DNA of 64,000 nucleotides from Panagrolaimus kolymaensis (GCA_028622995.1 JAJQJQ010000075.1:124001-188000); one strand, 5' to 3'. Shown: positions 1-12,652, counted from the first letter of the stretch. The notes: generated by a model not told the origin, from the letters alone. Program-made: numbers and translations.

Positions 1-3000
1 TTGTAAAAATTTTCAAATGAAAGAGAGTTTTTGGCATTGCATCCTCCGGTGCAAACCGGTTACAAACGGTTACAAACGGTGAAATTGATTCCAGTTGGAT
101 GTAAGGCATTGTAGTTTTTATTTTTACTGGACTGGTCAGTTTATTAGCGAAGAAGGAGGAGATATGATAAGGTGGCGCCAATGGTTAATAAAAAATTTCT
201 TTCAGATAAAATTTATTTTAGAAATTATTTTCACCACAAAAATATACACTTTTTTTTAATAAGTAAAAAATTTTAAAAAATAATAAAAAAAACTAGGAAT
301 GATAAGAATTTTTTAAAACTAATAAACTAAAAAAGCAAAATGAGGCCAAATCACAGCCATCGGAAACCCCAAAAATAATTAACATCTTTTTCTTAAATTT
401 TCACAACAAAAAAAACACGGAACAAAAAAATATAATTTTTTTGGTAATTCAAAAAAGTCATTGAAAAAAAAGGATGAGTTAAAAAATTAAGTTATTTTTG
501 AACAGCGAGAATTACCTCTTTGGTTTGTGTTAAGTGCTTCCTTTTTCCTTGTCAAACAAAATCCATTAATAAACAAATCCACTAACTTAAAACTCGAGCC
601 ATGGGGCGTTTGTTAATCGTCGTCGCTATATTTCGCGCATTTCCCGAAAAAATGCTGAATTATTTTTTTATTGCTTTTTTTGTCAATCAAGGGATAAAAG
701 CAAAGCACAAAAATTTAGTTAAAGAGACGACTTCCCAAATAAAATTTCAAGTTTGTTACTTAAAAAATTGAAATAAATGGAATAAATTATTTGATCCTTT
801 TTTAAGTTGGCTTAAAAATATCTAAATTTGATATTTTACAGTTTCTTAATAAATATTAATGAAGGACACTATTATGAAAAGGTAACTCTTAGAGCTATTT
901 GTTAGATCCATAATATTTTTTAAGTAATTCATGCAACTTTTTTTGGGATAATTTTTTTAGCGCAAGATATGTGTCGAAAATTTATAATATTTTTTATTAA
1001 ACTATCTCTGCAAAAAAAAAATCGCAATATCAACAAACTATCCAAAAAGTTGGCCAATATCCATGGACATAATAATTCATCGATATAAAGATTATTCCCG
1101 AAATCCATTCATTCATTCTTTCTTTTTTTATTAGCAAAGATACATTTTTTTCGGTTGCTGCGAGAACAAACCCAACCAAGAATGGATTGAAAAAAATGAG
1201 TATCCTGGATTATTGTCGTTGTTATCGCTGCTGCTACAATCCCCGATATTTATTATAACCATCGAACTTTTTTTAATTCCTTTTTTAAACAACCAATAAC
1301 CACTTAAAAAAAAGAAAGAAAGAAGTTGATTTTGCGTTGAACTTGTTTTTCTTCTTCTTCTTAGTTTTCGAGAAAAGAAACTCATCCAGCTCAAAATTAA
1401 CTAACTAAAAAAGACTTTAGTTTTTTTTATTTGAGTCAAATTTTTTAAACTATAGACCCGAGAAAAGATAGATAGATAGGCTTTTGAATTTATGATACTT
1501 TACACTAATTTTCTCAGTTATTTATATATCGTTTTTTTTCTCGTTGTTCACGTCTTTAAAAAAATTTTGGATGATGTTGTTTTTGTTTATTTATGTAATT
1601 TTGTAAATAATAATCTTATCCTTGAAGAAGAAAAAAAATGAGAGGGAGAGAGACGAGACTCTTCAAAAAAAGGAGGCACAGGAATCAAGTCAAGCAAGCT
1701 ATAGAAAAAAAATAATCATTTAAGTTTGTTGTTGGTAAATAAACAAGTAAATAAAAAATAATGATGAGATGATCAAAAAAAAAAATTGAGTAAATAAAAA
1801 TACAGTAATTCATTTGTTTGGGGTAGAAGAAAGTTGGAGGAGGAGAAGGAGAAAAATCAAACTAAAATCATTTATAATTTTTTTTCAATGATAAATTTCA
1901 CGAAAGTTTAAATTTCTTTTAAAATTCAAGTGTGAAAATTCAATAAAATTATAAACAAGCAATTAAATGATGAGTTTTTAGTTTTTCATGTGTTTTTGAA
2001 TTTGGTGGAATCATTAAGTAAATTTATTATTTTTTCAAATGGTTTTGAGTTAGCCAATACCCAAACCATCGGAGTTTGAAGTGCTTTTAAATTTCAAATT
2101 TTTAAAATTTGGCGAAAAAAATAAACAATAAATAAGTTTTTTGATTTTAATGTCATCATTAATTAAACTCATTCGATGGTTTTGATTTAGCCTCAAAGCT
2201 ACCGTATACTTAATTAAGAGATGAGTAACTTTAAATTTTATTCAACAAAAAAAATTGCAGGAAAAAAAAAGAAGTAATCTTTTTATATAATTTTTCTCAG
2301 GCAAAAACATAGGCATTTTAAATTTGAAACAAATTATGAAAGCGAAAATATTTCACATTTTTAGAATAGCAAAGGGTTATTCGTAAATTGCATGAAAGAG
2401 TAAATTTGGAAATTAAAGAAAAAGAAAAAAATTTAGACCCTTTAATTTTTAGGAAAAAAAAATGGATTAAATTTTTAAATTTTCATTTAAAAAATATCCA
2501 TGTTTTACTTTTCTCAATTCAATCGAAAAAAGGGGCCAAGAAAAAGAAAAGTTAGATTTTAGTTTTTGTTTTTACACTGCCATTCTCAATTTCCTTTTAT
2601 ATCCTCTCTACAGCTTTCTTGTAAATCAAGATCATGGAATGTCCAAACTTCCTCAAAGTTTTACTCCCAAAAAAACCTTCTTCAAAAAAGAATTGTTGTT
2701 TTAAAAAATGATAATCTCTAATTGTTTTTTTTTCTACTTAAAAAACTAACTTTAAACTTGATCATTTAGTTATTTGCATTATTTTTTTTGCTGTTGCTTT
2801 GCACCCTCGCTAAACTTTACAAAATTGTAAGCAATCTTCACAAAAGTTCAAGAATTCAAATTCCATGAATGCTTAAAACCATTAAAATCTCTCAACTTAA
2901 TTTGTGTAAGTAAATAAACAAAAAAGATCAAAAAGTTCCAAACTTTTGTGGAAATAAAAAAAAAATAATAAAATAAATGATATCACTTTTTTTGACAGTA

Positions 3001-4728
3001 TTCAAAATCATGGTAAATGCGACAAAAAAATTTATTAAAATATGTAATTATCAAACCAAAAAAAATTTAAGGATAAAAAATTTCTTCAAAAATATGTTTA
3101 GGAAATGAGGGTAACAGACGAGAAGAATAAAAAAACAGAAAAAAAGGATTCCATTTTTACTCAAATTAAAAATAATTTTAGAAAAGATTTCAAATACAAA
3201 TTTGCTAGCAATTCATGCCCATCTTTTTTTAAATGCGTGCAAAAAAGAAGATAATATGGAAAATAATTAAGCATGAACGTTTCTGTCATTTTATAATAAA
3301 TAAAAATCCATGGAGAAAAAATCTTGTTAAATTTCAAAAATGATCACGGTATTTAAGTAAAAAAACAAATAAACCAAAAATCATAAAAGTAAATTATTAT
3401 TTATTTTTTTTCATAATTTTTAGTTTAAAAAAAACTGAAGCAAACAAAAAGGCATAAACCATTTTATGTTTGATTTGATTGACTTTTGTTTTTTTTTTAT
3501 TATTTAATATGCAAAAAAAAATAAATTTTAATCATCATAAACAACAAAATCATACATAATCTGTTGAGGGTGGAGGAAGGTGGAGAAGGGATAAGCCGAT
3601 TTTGGGTCATTTTTTTTCAGTTTCATGAGGGAGAAAAGAAGACTAAAAAACAATGGTTTAGTTTTTTTTTGTGATCAAAAATTTTTTGAGGATCAATGAT
3701 ACTAAAATAAATTATGAAATTTGTAAAAGTTTAATAAATAAAAAAAATTTAGGTCAAAAGAACAAAAAAGCATTTATTGCAGATTTATAAAATACTTTGT
3801 TGACTTTTTTTGATTCAGTAAAATATCTCACAAAAAAAACTTGGGTTTTTGCCATTAAAAAATGTTTTGTTTGTAAAGTTCTAAATTAAAGTTTTTGTAT
3901 AATAAATAATTCTAAACAAAATATTTAAACTTTTTTTTCCACTTTTAAATTGGCTTTTATACTTTCTTCTTTATCTGTGAACCTTTCTTTATTATTTAAA
4001 TCTTTATTTGAAAATGTAAAAATTGAGCTTTGAAAAAAAACAGAAAAAGATTGTTTTATAAAAATGACCCAGAGATAAAGATAAGCTCTCGATGATCTAA
4101 TGATCATAGAAAAGATTTGAGCCAAAACAACAAAATTTTCATTAATTATTCAAAAAGAAAAAGTTTTAAAAGTTTTTAGCAGCATAAACAAAAAAAAAAG
4201 AAAGCAAAATCGATATTAAAAAAATGCTTATCTGCTATATTTTCTTTTACGAAATGATTCTTTTTTTTTGTTTTGGGAAAATATATGCTTGTGTTTTCTT
4301 TCCTTTTTTTGTAGTAAAGTAAAATATGTTATTCCACTTTTGTTTAAAAAAATATTTTCAAAGCATACAAACATTGAAAAATCGCGTCTTCGTTTATATT
4401 ATTTTGTTGAAGTTTTTAGAATTTAGAGTTTTTCTAATAACTCGCCTTTAAAAGTAATTTTCTAGTATCCAAAAAAAATACCAAAAAAAAATTATTAACT
4501 CGGCTATCAAATAAATAATAATTTAAGTTTAGTATCTTCTATCAATTTTCAATAAGCCTGAAAACTTCCACACTGAAAAAAACTCGTAAAAAGAAAATTG
4601 CAAAAATTTGCATAAAAAAAGATGCTTAATTTTTGTGGATAAAGAAATCAGTCGACGCATTTTTTTATTCCATTGTTGCTGTTTCAGTTTTCGTCGTTGC
4701 TGTTTTCGTCAATCAAAAGCAAAAAATC
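1..4728. other. AT-rich stretch without a recognisable gene
   Basis: No reading frame here has coding-like composition or splices into a plausible protein; runs of A and T dominate. Visible small structures are a 10-base direct repeat, ACAAACGGTT in near-perfect copies at about 51-81, and a GATA tetranucleotide run near 1468-1480. It probably holds intergenic DNA and the upstream region of the gene that starts at 4729. Confidence 0.6.
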
Positions 4729-5485
4729 ATGAAACTCATCATCCCTTTTCTGGCTGCTGCGCTCATTTTGCATCTTCCATTTCTTGAAGCTCTTCAATGC
4801 AAAAAGTTTTTTGAATGTGAAACACAGAAAGGTACATTCAATTGGAACAGTAAGTTTTATTTTGTGTTTTTTTGTTGGTTGTTTAAACTTTCTTTTCGGT
4901 TTATCTGATAATAATTTCTTCTTGTTTTTAGCTGAATTGAATTTATCATCTTCTGAAGTAGGTATAACTTGTGATCATGAATGTGCTGCATGGGAATGTC
5001 TTGTTGGTGGTGTTATTTATCGTTAATATGGATGTGATGAAGATCAAAATATTTGTGCAAACAAAGAAAAAATTGGTTCAGATGATTACTATTTTCATGC
5101 TTCATGTAACAATAATGCCAATGAATTTGCTGGTGGATATTGTGCTTATGATAAATTGAACAAAATGGTTAGTTTTTGCTTCTTTCGATAGCATTAAATA
5201 TTTATATCATTATTTTAGATTGAAACTTCTGGTATTGAACGTCCTCAACTTTCTAAGGGAACCTGCAATTATGAAGATGCACTTCGACCAACTAAAGGCT
5301 TTCACGGTTGCTATCCTGAATCAAGTGATGGTATAATTAAAACAACTATGAGATTCATCAATCAAATAATGAATGAAATAAAAGATGGTAATTGGGCAAC
5401 TATTGGATGCTATATTCTTGGAATAGTTATTGGCTGTCTTTTTTGGGAAATTTTGTTAGGATTGTTAAGATATATTTTTCTCTGA
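4729..5485 (+). pseudogene. Cysteine-rich secreted/membrane protein interrupted by an in-frame TAA
   Basis: Three exons join in phase: 4729-4849, 4932-5167 and 5219-5485. The product starts with a signal peptide (MKLIIPFLAAALILHLPFLE), continues as a cysteine-rich ectodomain, and ends in a hydrophobic segment (IGCYILGIVIGCLFWEILLG) that would anchor it in a membrane. In exon 2 an in-frame TAA at 5024-5026 follows GGVIYR, yet the same frame continues for 47 more codons of cysteine-rich sequence (for example YYFHASCNNN) and joins exon 3 in phase. This looks like a recently disabled gene, a null allele, a base-calling error, or stop readthrough. AATAAA lies at 5542-5547. The family is not recognised; the cysteine pattern is only loosely Ly6-like. 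ATG 4729 was chosen because it opens the signal peptide. Confidence 0.6.
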
Positions 5486-5803
5486 ATATTTCCTTCTTTG
5501 TTTGTTTGTATGTATGTAAAAGTAAATATGTAATAATGTTAAATAAATAAGTTCCTTAATCCTTTGTATTATCGTGGACTTTATATCAGCATTTAAAATT
5601 TATATGGTGGAACCCTTTTTTTTTTAGTAAATTTGATTACTAAAAAACCGCCTAAAAAAGTTTCGACTTCAAAGTCCCACACAAAGTTGGCTTTGAGAGA
5701 CTCAAACAACGACTTTGAAATTTTTATCTTTGAAAAAAAAATTTTTAGTTGAACAAATTTCAACGACGAAGTTTACTTTTTTTATTCTCCAATACTTCCA
5801 ACA

Positions 5804-7046
5804 ATGGCATCTTGTTATAATTGTGTTGAATCGCCATCAATAAAGATTGCAAAAACAAATGAATCTTCATGTGTTCCATGCTTTTTACATTGGTTTGAAG
5901 AGGTATGTCATCGTTGTCTTTGGTTTTTTTGCTTTTGTCTTTATTCTTTCTGATTTTTTTCAATTAATATTTCCATTTTTTTAGGATGTCCATCAAACAA
6001 TTATTGAAACAAAAATATTTCAACAACGTGGTGAAAAAGTTGCTATTGGTGTTTCAGGTGGTAAAGATTCAACGGTTCTTGCTCATACTATGAATATTCT
6101 CAATCAACGACATGATTATGGCCTTGAACTCTACCTTGTTTGTATTGATGAAGGAATCGAAGGATATCGAGATGCATCAATTCGAGAAGTTCATAAAAAT
6201 GAAAAGGATCTTGGTTTGCCATTGAATATCCTAAGTTACAAAGATTTGTATGGATGGACGATGGATGAAATTGTAAAGAAGATTGGTTCAAAGAATAATT
6301 GCACATTTTGTGGAGTATTTCGTCGACAAGCTCTTGATCGGTTAGTTTTCATTTTAGTTGCAAACTTATTTAACTATGTTGTTCGTTTTAGTGGTGCCAC
6401 AAAATTTGAATGTATGAAAGTTTGCACTGGACATAATGCCGATGATGTAGCTGAAACAGTAATGATGAATATTCTTCGTGGTGATGTCGCTCGACTTGAA
6501 CGTTCTGCAAGTCATGTTACTGGTGTTGAAGGAGGAATAATCCGTGTCAAACCATTCCGTTATTCATATCAAAAGGATATCGTATTTTATGCTCATTTCA
6601 AAAAACTGAATTATTTCTCTGTTGAATGTACGTATGCGCCTAATTCTTATCGTGGAGTTGTTAGGTAAAAACTTTGTTTCATTGCCTCTTTCTTCTCATC
6701 ATTTGCTTCTTTTAGAAACCATCTCAAAGCTCTTGAAAGAATATCACCTCGTGTTATTATGGAAATTGTTCGATCTGGTGAAGACGTAGCTGTTGTCAAA
6801 CATGATATCCTTCCAACTCAAAAACGATGTGTAAATTGTGATTATGTTTCAAGTCAAGAATTTTGTCAAGCATGTCGATTACTATCTGGATTGAATAATG
6901 ATGAAATTACCAAAGGAAAATTGAAAAAAACAAAGTCAAATGGTTCATTGAATGAAGTGATAATAACTGATAATGGAAATGAAAAAAGCAATGGAGGAGG
7001 ATGCGGTGGTGAATGCGCATGCACCGACAAAGCTTTAGATTTCTAA
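5804..7046 (+). CDS. ctu1: Cytoplasmic tRNA 2-thiolation protein 1 (CTU1/NCS6)
   Basis: Four exons (5804-5902, 5985-6340, 6392-6664, 6716-7046) give 352 residues, close to the usual length for the family (about 350). The protein is an ATP-pyrophosphatase that, with CTU2, adds the 2-thio group to wobble U34 of cytosolic tRNAs for Lys, Glu and Gln. Visible features are N-terminal zinc ligands C4, C7, C23 and C26, the PP-loop SGGKDS at 57-62, the central [13 protein letters not shown] cysteine motif, the GHNADD motif, and a C-terminal cysteine cluster ([18 protein letters not shown]). The tail is rich in Gly and Cys ([12 protein letters not shown]). A TTTTTAG acceptor-like site at about 5744-5750 could receive a spliced leader. 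AATAAA at 7085-7090 lies just ahead of the next gene, which suggests a shared operon. Confidence 0.95.
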
Positions 7047-7084
7047 ATATTTTTTGTTATTGTTGTTTAATTTTTGTTAAGTTT

Positions 7085-7090
7085 AATAAA
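7085..7090 (+). terminator. Polyadenylation signal of CTU1
   Basis: A canonical AATAAA sits 39 bases after the CTU1 stop and about 105 bases before the splice acceptor that precedes the next gene. This spacing matches what is known for the polyadenylation and SL2 trans-splicing junction inside nematode operons. Confidence 0.7.
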
Positions 7091-7189
7091 GAGTTATTTG
7101 AATTTGGTGTCTCAATTTTTGTCATACGTGTGTTTCTTTAACACTTTGATACATGCTTGAATCTTCTCCTTTCATTTTTAATATAACTT

Positions 7190-7196
7190 TTTCTAG
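7190..7196 (+). promoter_or_regulatory. Splice acceptor one base before the ZNF830-like ATG (putative trans-splice site)
   Basis: TTTCTAG ends at 7196, one base before ATG 7198. No convincing donor lies between the CTU1 poly(A) signal and this point, so a spliced leader is the simplest donor. Confidence 0.6.
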
Positions 7197-7197
7197 G

Positions 7198-8132
7198 ATG
7201 TCAACCAAATTTTGTCCTGCATGTGCTACTCAAGTTAGTCAAAAGCTATGGACAGCTCATGTGACTGGTCGAAAACACAAGCAACGAGTAAATGAACTCA
7301 AAGCTCAAGCAGCTGCTAAAACTTCTCGACCAACATCATCATCAAATGGAGCAGCAGCCGAAAAGCGACAACTTGTTGATACTTCCGATGATGTTTCAAA
7401 CGTTGCTAAAAGATTAAAACGTGAGTTAAAGTTCAACTTTTTATTAACTGATTGTTTGTTGTTTTTAGTTGAAGAAGTTACTGCTACTAATGGAAAATCT
7501 ACGACATCAGCTGCACTATCATCATCAAATGAATATGCTTTTATTCCTGATGGCTTCTTTGATAATCCTGTACAAAATGAAAAGGTTAGTTTATTGATCA
7601 TTTTTACATCAACCAATGTTATGAAAAGTGCGTTTCAGACTGAAGCAACAATTGAAAAGCAAAAAGTGTTGGATGCTGAATATCAAAAGTTTATGAATGA
7701 ACTATCTGCAGCTGAACACGAAGTAGCAACCGAAGATGATGTTGATGTAAGTTTGATCAAACAAAAAGACAAGAATTGTAAAACATGATTATGGAAACTT
7801 AATGATGCTACGTAGAATATCCCTTCAATTTTTGCCGACTTTTATGTTTCAAATATTGCAATAATTTTGTTGTTTTTCAGACTAAAGTATTCACACATGA
7901 AAGGCAAATGGAATCAATTGACACAAGTATGAAATATTGGAAAACTTTGAATGAATTAGAAAAGAAGAAAGAATCCATTTTGGCTGCTCGTAATCAACAA
8001 CAGCAACAAGAAGAAGAAGAAATGGAAGAAGTGAAAGATAAAGAAGATGACCAACAAGAATCAGATGATGATGATGTGGACGACGATGAAGATTATGAAG
8101 GAGATAATTGGAGATCTCGAAAAATTGTATAA
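7198..8132 (+). CDS. C2H2 zinc-finger protein, ZNF830/CCDC16-like
   Basis: Four exons (7198-7420, 7469-7584, 7639-7746, 7881-8132) encode 232 residues. The N-terminus carries one matrin-type C2H2 finger (CPACATQ, then WTAHVTGRKHKQRV), the signature of ZNF830-type proteins, which are linked to pre-mRNA splicing and genome stability. A low-complexity Ala/Ser linker, a conserved FIPDGFFDNP segment, a coiled-coil-like stretch (EKQKVLDAEYQKFMNELSAAEHE) and a very acidic tail ending DNWRSRKIV follow; the acidic tail and DNWR-type ending fit the family. It is shorter than vertebrate ZNF830 (about 370), mainly through a shorter linker. It lies 151 bp behind CTU1 and is probably its operon partner. 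AATAAA is at 8183-8188. Confidence 0.85.
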
Positions 8133-8847
8133 ATGAATTTTTGTTTTGTGTATTTATTTTGTTTTTTGTTTGTGATAGATATAATAAAGTTGTTTGTACT
8201 GTGTTTCTTTTTTGTATGTAAACTTGGAAATCATTGAAGTTTTATGGGAAAGTTAAAATCAAAGTCTTTGAAAACTTTTTGCAGATGTCTCAAATCTGAA
8301 TTTTTAGAACAGCTCTTTATCTCTAACTGTTTTTATCATTTTTTGTTAGGATTAATATTCTCAAATTATTAGCAGAAAAGAATAAGCTAGGGTAAAAGAA
8401 AGTTTTGATAACAAACAATAAAAATCTTCGCTTTCCTTTGCATCGAAATACTAAAGTTGGATATTCCTTAACTGTAGACGACAATGTAAAAGGAGAGATA
8501 ATGGAATTTACAGGTTGTTAGAAAAGGTTAGCAAAATAAAGCTTTATCGAAAAAGCAGCAGCAAAAAACTTAGAAAAAAAGTGAAATGAAATTTTTAAAT
8601 GGAAAAAAACTAAAATTTTTAGGATTCTGGTAAAATATTCTGAATGTCAAACTTGAGTTTCAGCGAAAAAATTTTTGTTTTGGAAATGAGTAAGTTTGTT
8701 TGTTGCTCAAACTTTGAGACTTTTTTCATTCTTCAAAGTCTTCATTTTTTGAAGCAACGATCAACGAAGAAAGTTGTAAGTTTGTTTGTTTTTTGGATTG
8801 AATTTTCTAACTCAATCAATTTTTTCAGTTATTATTAATCCTCAAAT
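8133..8847 (+). other. Intergenic region with a likely 5' UTR intron of the arrestin gene
   Basis: After the ZNF830-like poly(A) signal there is no protein-like frame. A good donor (GTAAGT, from 8776) and acceptor (TTTTTTCAG, ending 8828) would remove a typical 53-base intron just upstream of the arrestin ATG. The exon before it carries a small open frame from ATG 8644 that does not splice in frame into arrestin, so it is an upstream ORF at most. Confidence 0.5.
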
Positions 8848-10022
8848 ATGGTAATCAACCTATTCTCCATTGAACTTGAAAATTCAACTCGAACATTTAC
8901 CCCTGGTTCAACAATAAGTGGGAAAGTGAAAGTTTCAACTACAGCAGCTATCAAAACGTCAAAAGTTTCTCTTCATGCTATTGGACAAGCCCATATTATC
9001 TTCTCATTGATTCCTGATGAAGTTTATTTTAGCTATGAACTAATACTATGGCATGCAATCAACTATGAACTTCAAGCTGGTCATCATGAGTTTCCATTCG
9101 TCTTCATTCTTCCTGCAACATGTCCTCGAAGTGTCGATGGTGGTTTTGGTTCAATCAAATATTCAATCACCGCCCGAATTCATGGTCATTTATGGTTCAA
9201 CCGACATAAACGAGAAACGATCAATTTCAATGTTATTCCAATAATGAATCTAGCACCAGCTCTTTCTCGATCCAAAATAATCATTGATAAACAAGGCTCA
9301 TGGTTTTCAAATAAATGCTTAAGAGTTATGGTATGTGTTTATGTTCAAACTTGTTATACCTCTTTCATTTGCATCTTTTAGGTAACCATCAACAAACGCG
9401 TCTTCTCTCGTCATGAAACTGTCGCTTTATCCATCAATGTTTCAAATGATCGTTCATCAAGAGTCAAGTATATTGAAACTGCTATTAGAACCGTTGCTCA
9501 TGTCGCTCGTCCAACTTTAACTGGAGTTCATCGATTTCAAGTTCTTTCATGTCTTTCACATTGTTCAACTCAAAAGGTTAATGTAAGTTTTACTTTTTAC
9601 TCCACTTTCATGACTTTATCTTTTATTTTTATAGGTTCCTGAACTTTGTCGATCTCATCACATTAGCAATATTCCGCTGTTCGAATGTCTTCCTACAATC
9701 AAAAGCAGCAGTTTATTCCAAATTCGTCACTATGTTCATGTGAGTCTCTTTTTTCCGTACCTTTTGGCTATGTTTATAGCTTGTCTTCTTTTTTTAGGTC
9801 AAAGTTTCAAGCGCTGGACTTTTTGATCGACCTCTTGTAATTACCTGTCAAATAGTGATTTATGATAATATGGCCCATGAAATTCAATTACCTATTTACG
9901 AACGCAATGATCCAGAAACATCTAATTCTGAAACATGTTTGATTCCAAATGCTAATGGATCTATCGGTGAAAAGAATAATCAAACAACAACACTAATCGA
10001 AGAAGATGAAGATGGTGAATGA
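8848..10022 (+). CDS. Arrestin-domain-containing protein (alpha-arrestin/ARRDC type)
   Basis: Four exons (8848-9330, 9382-9582, 9635-9739, 9798-10022) give 337 residues. The N-terminal arrestin fold is marked by the opening FSIELENSTRTFTPGSTISG, which matches the usual start of alpha-arrestins (strand, Asn, then PG..ISG). Later landmarks are the HEFPFVFILPATCPRSV turn, YSITARIHG, and a C-terminal fold including a final SSSLFQIRHYVHVKVSSAG-like strand. Alpha-arrestins act as adaptors that link membrane cargo to ubiquitin ligases and trafficking. I see no PPxY motif in the short acidic tail, so WW-domain ligase recruitment is uncertain. The ATG is preceded by a 5' UTR intron. AATAAA is at 10125-10130. 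Worms carry many such genes, so no one-to-one orthologue is claimed. Confidence 0.9.
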
Positions 10023-10382
10023 ATGATTTTTTTATTTCATTGTGTTTTCTTTTTTTACTTTGTTTTAATATATACGATTCAATTTTTCATATGTGTATGT
10101 ATGTATAATCTTTTTTGTGACATTAATAAACTTGTTTTTTGTACTTTATTTTGTTGATTCTTTCGAGGATACAGAGTTTTTGGAGATGCTAGTATTTTAA
10201 TAGCCTTTCATATAATTTCTTTATTTTTTGACTAACTATTAGGACAATATATTCACAAACGAGCTTTATTTTTTTTTACCAAAATAGGAGAGGGCTTTGA
10301 AGGCATAACATGGTTAGATCATTCTCGATTCAATACTAAAACCTTTTAATTCATAAAAAGGCTGAATTTCTGATTGTATTAT
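10023..10382. other. Convergent 3' intergenic region
   Basis: The region between the ends of the arrestin gene (+) and the first aquaporin (-) holds the arrestin poly(A) signal at 10125-10130 and otherwise AT-rich sequence with no gene. Confidence 0.6.
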
Positions 10383-11772
10383 TTACCTGTGAACATTTTG
10401 ATGTGTACTGCTTGATTGAGGCGTTTCACTTTCTTGCAATATCACAGTTTGATGAAGTTTATTATTATCTTGAATTCTACGAAATTCTTCTTCAATTTCA
10501 TCTAATTCACTTGGAATGTGAAAACCAATAGAAAATTGATAAATCCATGCTCCAATTGGTCCACCAATTAATGGACCAAGAATGGGAATAATAAACCATT
10601 TGTAATTGCGATAACTAAAAAAAAGTTGGAGCATGTAAGGAGGTGTTGTTGGAAAACAAAGGAATTTATAGGTACCTGAATACTTTGGATCCATATCCAA
10701 CACAAAGAGTAAATATTCTTGGCCCTAAATCTCTTGCTGGATTCACTGCATAACCTGACTAAAAGTAAAGATAATTAGTAAACATAAATGGAATTTTCAA
10801 GTGAAGGAATGGTTATTGCCTTTGGCATTTATGTTAGTGAATGGCTGCGTTGCAAAAAAAACTTAGGTTTACTTATTTCTAATTTTTTGGACTTTTGGAT
10901 TATCAAAATTTGAAGCTACTGTATTTTAGCATATTCTCAATGGGGGCTTAGCTTACATTCATTCCCCAAGCCATTCCAATCAACATCAAAGAAAATCCAA
11001 TTAACATTGGTTGAAAAGATAAAGGAATTTTATTTCGTCGATCAATAATCGCTGCAACAAAAAAGCATAACATTGCTGTTCCAATTATTTGATCCATAAA
11101 ACCACCAAGAATACTTAAATTTTCTGCAGGATATGTTGCAAATATTTTTGCTGTGGCTCTTGGACCTGTAACAGTTCGAACTCCACCATCAAAGTTTTCG
11201 ATTGCGTCTAAAAAAAATTATTTGGAATGCAATGAAATCGATGTTTTTGGATTTTTGTGGGTTGGATGGATGCTTACCATAATACATAATGAAAGTTAAA
11301 GCAGCACCAAAAAATCCTCCAAGTAATTGAGCCAACCAATAACAAAACGTTTGAATAATGGTTATCGATTTAAAAGTAGCTAAAAATAAGCTTATCGCTG
11401 GATTTAAATGTGATCCTAAAAAAACAAAAATTTTAAACCATAATAATTTGTATGATTATTTTTTGTTTTACCTGATGTTCGATAACCTATTTGTGCAGCA
11501 ATAATTAAAGCTAAACCCCAACCAATTGTAACTCCTATCCATTCATTGAATTGACCTCGGCCAAGGATGTATGTAGCTGAAACTGAATTACCACCAAACT
11601 AAAATTTTGTTTTTTAGTTTTCTTGATTATTTTATTTTTGAAAATGGATTAAATGGCTTACAACTAAAATGGTTGTACAAACAAATTCACAAAGGGCATT
11701 TCGAAATAATTCATTCTTTATTTTTACTCGATGTCTCAAGCGATCAGGTAAAGTATCCATGGAAGTCGTCAT
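10383..11772 (-). CDS. Aquaglyceroporin (MIP family), canonical copy
   Basis: Six exons on the minus strand (11662-11772, 11472-11598, 11278-11415, 10957-11207, 10676-10758, 10383-10614) give 313 residues. It is a six-helix channel for water and small neutral solutes such as glycerol. Both pore boxes are intact: SHLNPAIS in exon 3 and [12 protein letters not shown] in exon 5. The Asp after the second NPAR and the long loop E favour the glycerol-permeable subgroup. Other family landmarks are FVCTTILV (helix 1) and [14 protein letters not shown] (helix 3). The cytoplasmic C-terminus is acidic then Gln/Ser-rich. Exons 2 and 3 (127 and 138 bases) have exactly the same lengths and phases as in the paralogue at 14435-16355, so the two arose by duplication. 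The stop follows a GGTAA, so an extra 3' exon cannot be excluded. Confidence 0.93.
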
Positions 11773-12652
11773 TTTTTTTGATGCAAATATTAATAATCAA
11801 AAATATATTAACAGGAAACTAAATTAATAATATCTAAAAAGTTCCTAACAAAAATAATATTATAATATTTTTAAAATTTCAGGGATTATCTTTATTTCTT
11901 TTGTTTCTTTGTGGTCATTTGAGAAGCATGTTTTTAGTAAAAAAAAGTTTTTCTATGATATTCGCCTGCTTTTTGTCTTATTTGAAACATTTTTTGTTTG
12001 TTGCCTATCTTCTAATCTTTCCATTTTCAAGGCGGACTTTATTATACTTTTTTTAGTTAGTAATAAAATCTTTTAAGAAAAAATGACAAAGATGCAAAAC
12101 GATTTAACAACGACAACGACAGTTGTCACTCACCTTTCTTGTTTTATGCCATCGCCGCCGCCGCAAAAGTTAGTTAGTTAGTAATCGTTTTTGGGGAAAT
12201 CCATACATCCACCTTTGTGGTTGGTTAGTTTATTAGCAGCATTTTTAAAGCTAACGGGAAAAGAGATTTTTTTGGATTTGATTTATCCTAGCACCACACT
12301 TTTTTTTGTCACCTGTATAAAAAGAAGAAAGAAACAAGAAAGAATGTGTTCGCAATCATTCAAGAAGAAAAAAGAGCCAAAAAACAAGAAGATTCATTAA
12401 TGATTGCAAGGAAAAAACTTAAGCTCAGGGAAATCTCAATCAACGTTCTTTCATACTCATACATTCATGCATCTTGAAATATGGGATAAGTATTATCTCA
12501 AAAATATTGTAAGTAATCATCCATTTTCCAGCGAATGTTGTTTATAAGTCTTTTGTTTCTTTATAAAACTTTATTATTATTACATACAAATAGACATAAA
12601 ATACAATAAATAAAACATAAAAGCAAAAACAGATCAACGAAAAATAATAATA
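11773..12652. other. Intergenic region upstream of the aquaglyceroporin
   Basis: No gene is seen. Small open frames near 12190-12400 are AT-rich, lack splice context and resemble nothing. The region should contain the promoter of the minus-strand aquaglyceroporin and the 3' end of the gene starting at 13757. Confidence 0.55.

Noticed and set aside
8644..8838. Open frame before arrestin as its N-terminus
   Set aside because: After removing the 53-base intron it does not join the arrestin frame; at most it is an upstream ORF.
11607..11822. Plus-strand frame over aquaporin exon 1
   Set aside because: It is antisense to a well-supported aquaporin exon and has no features of its own.
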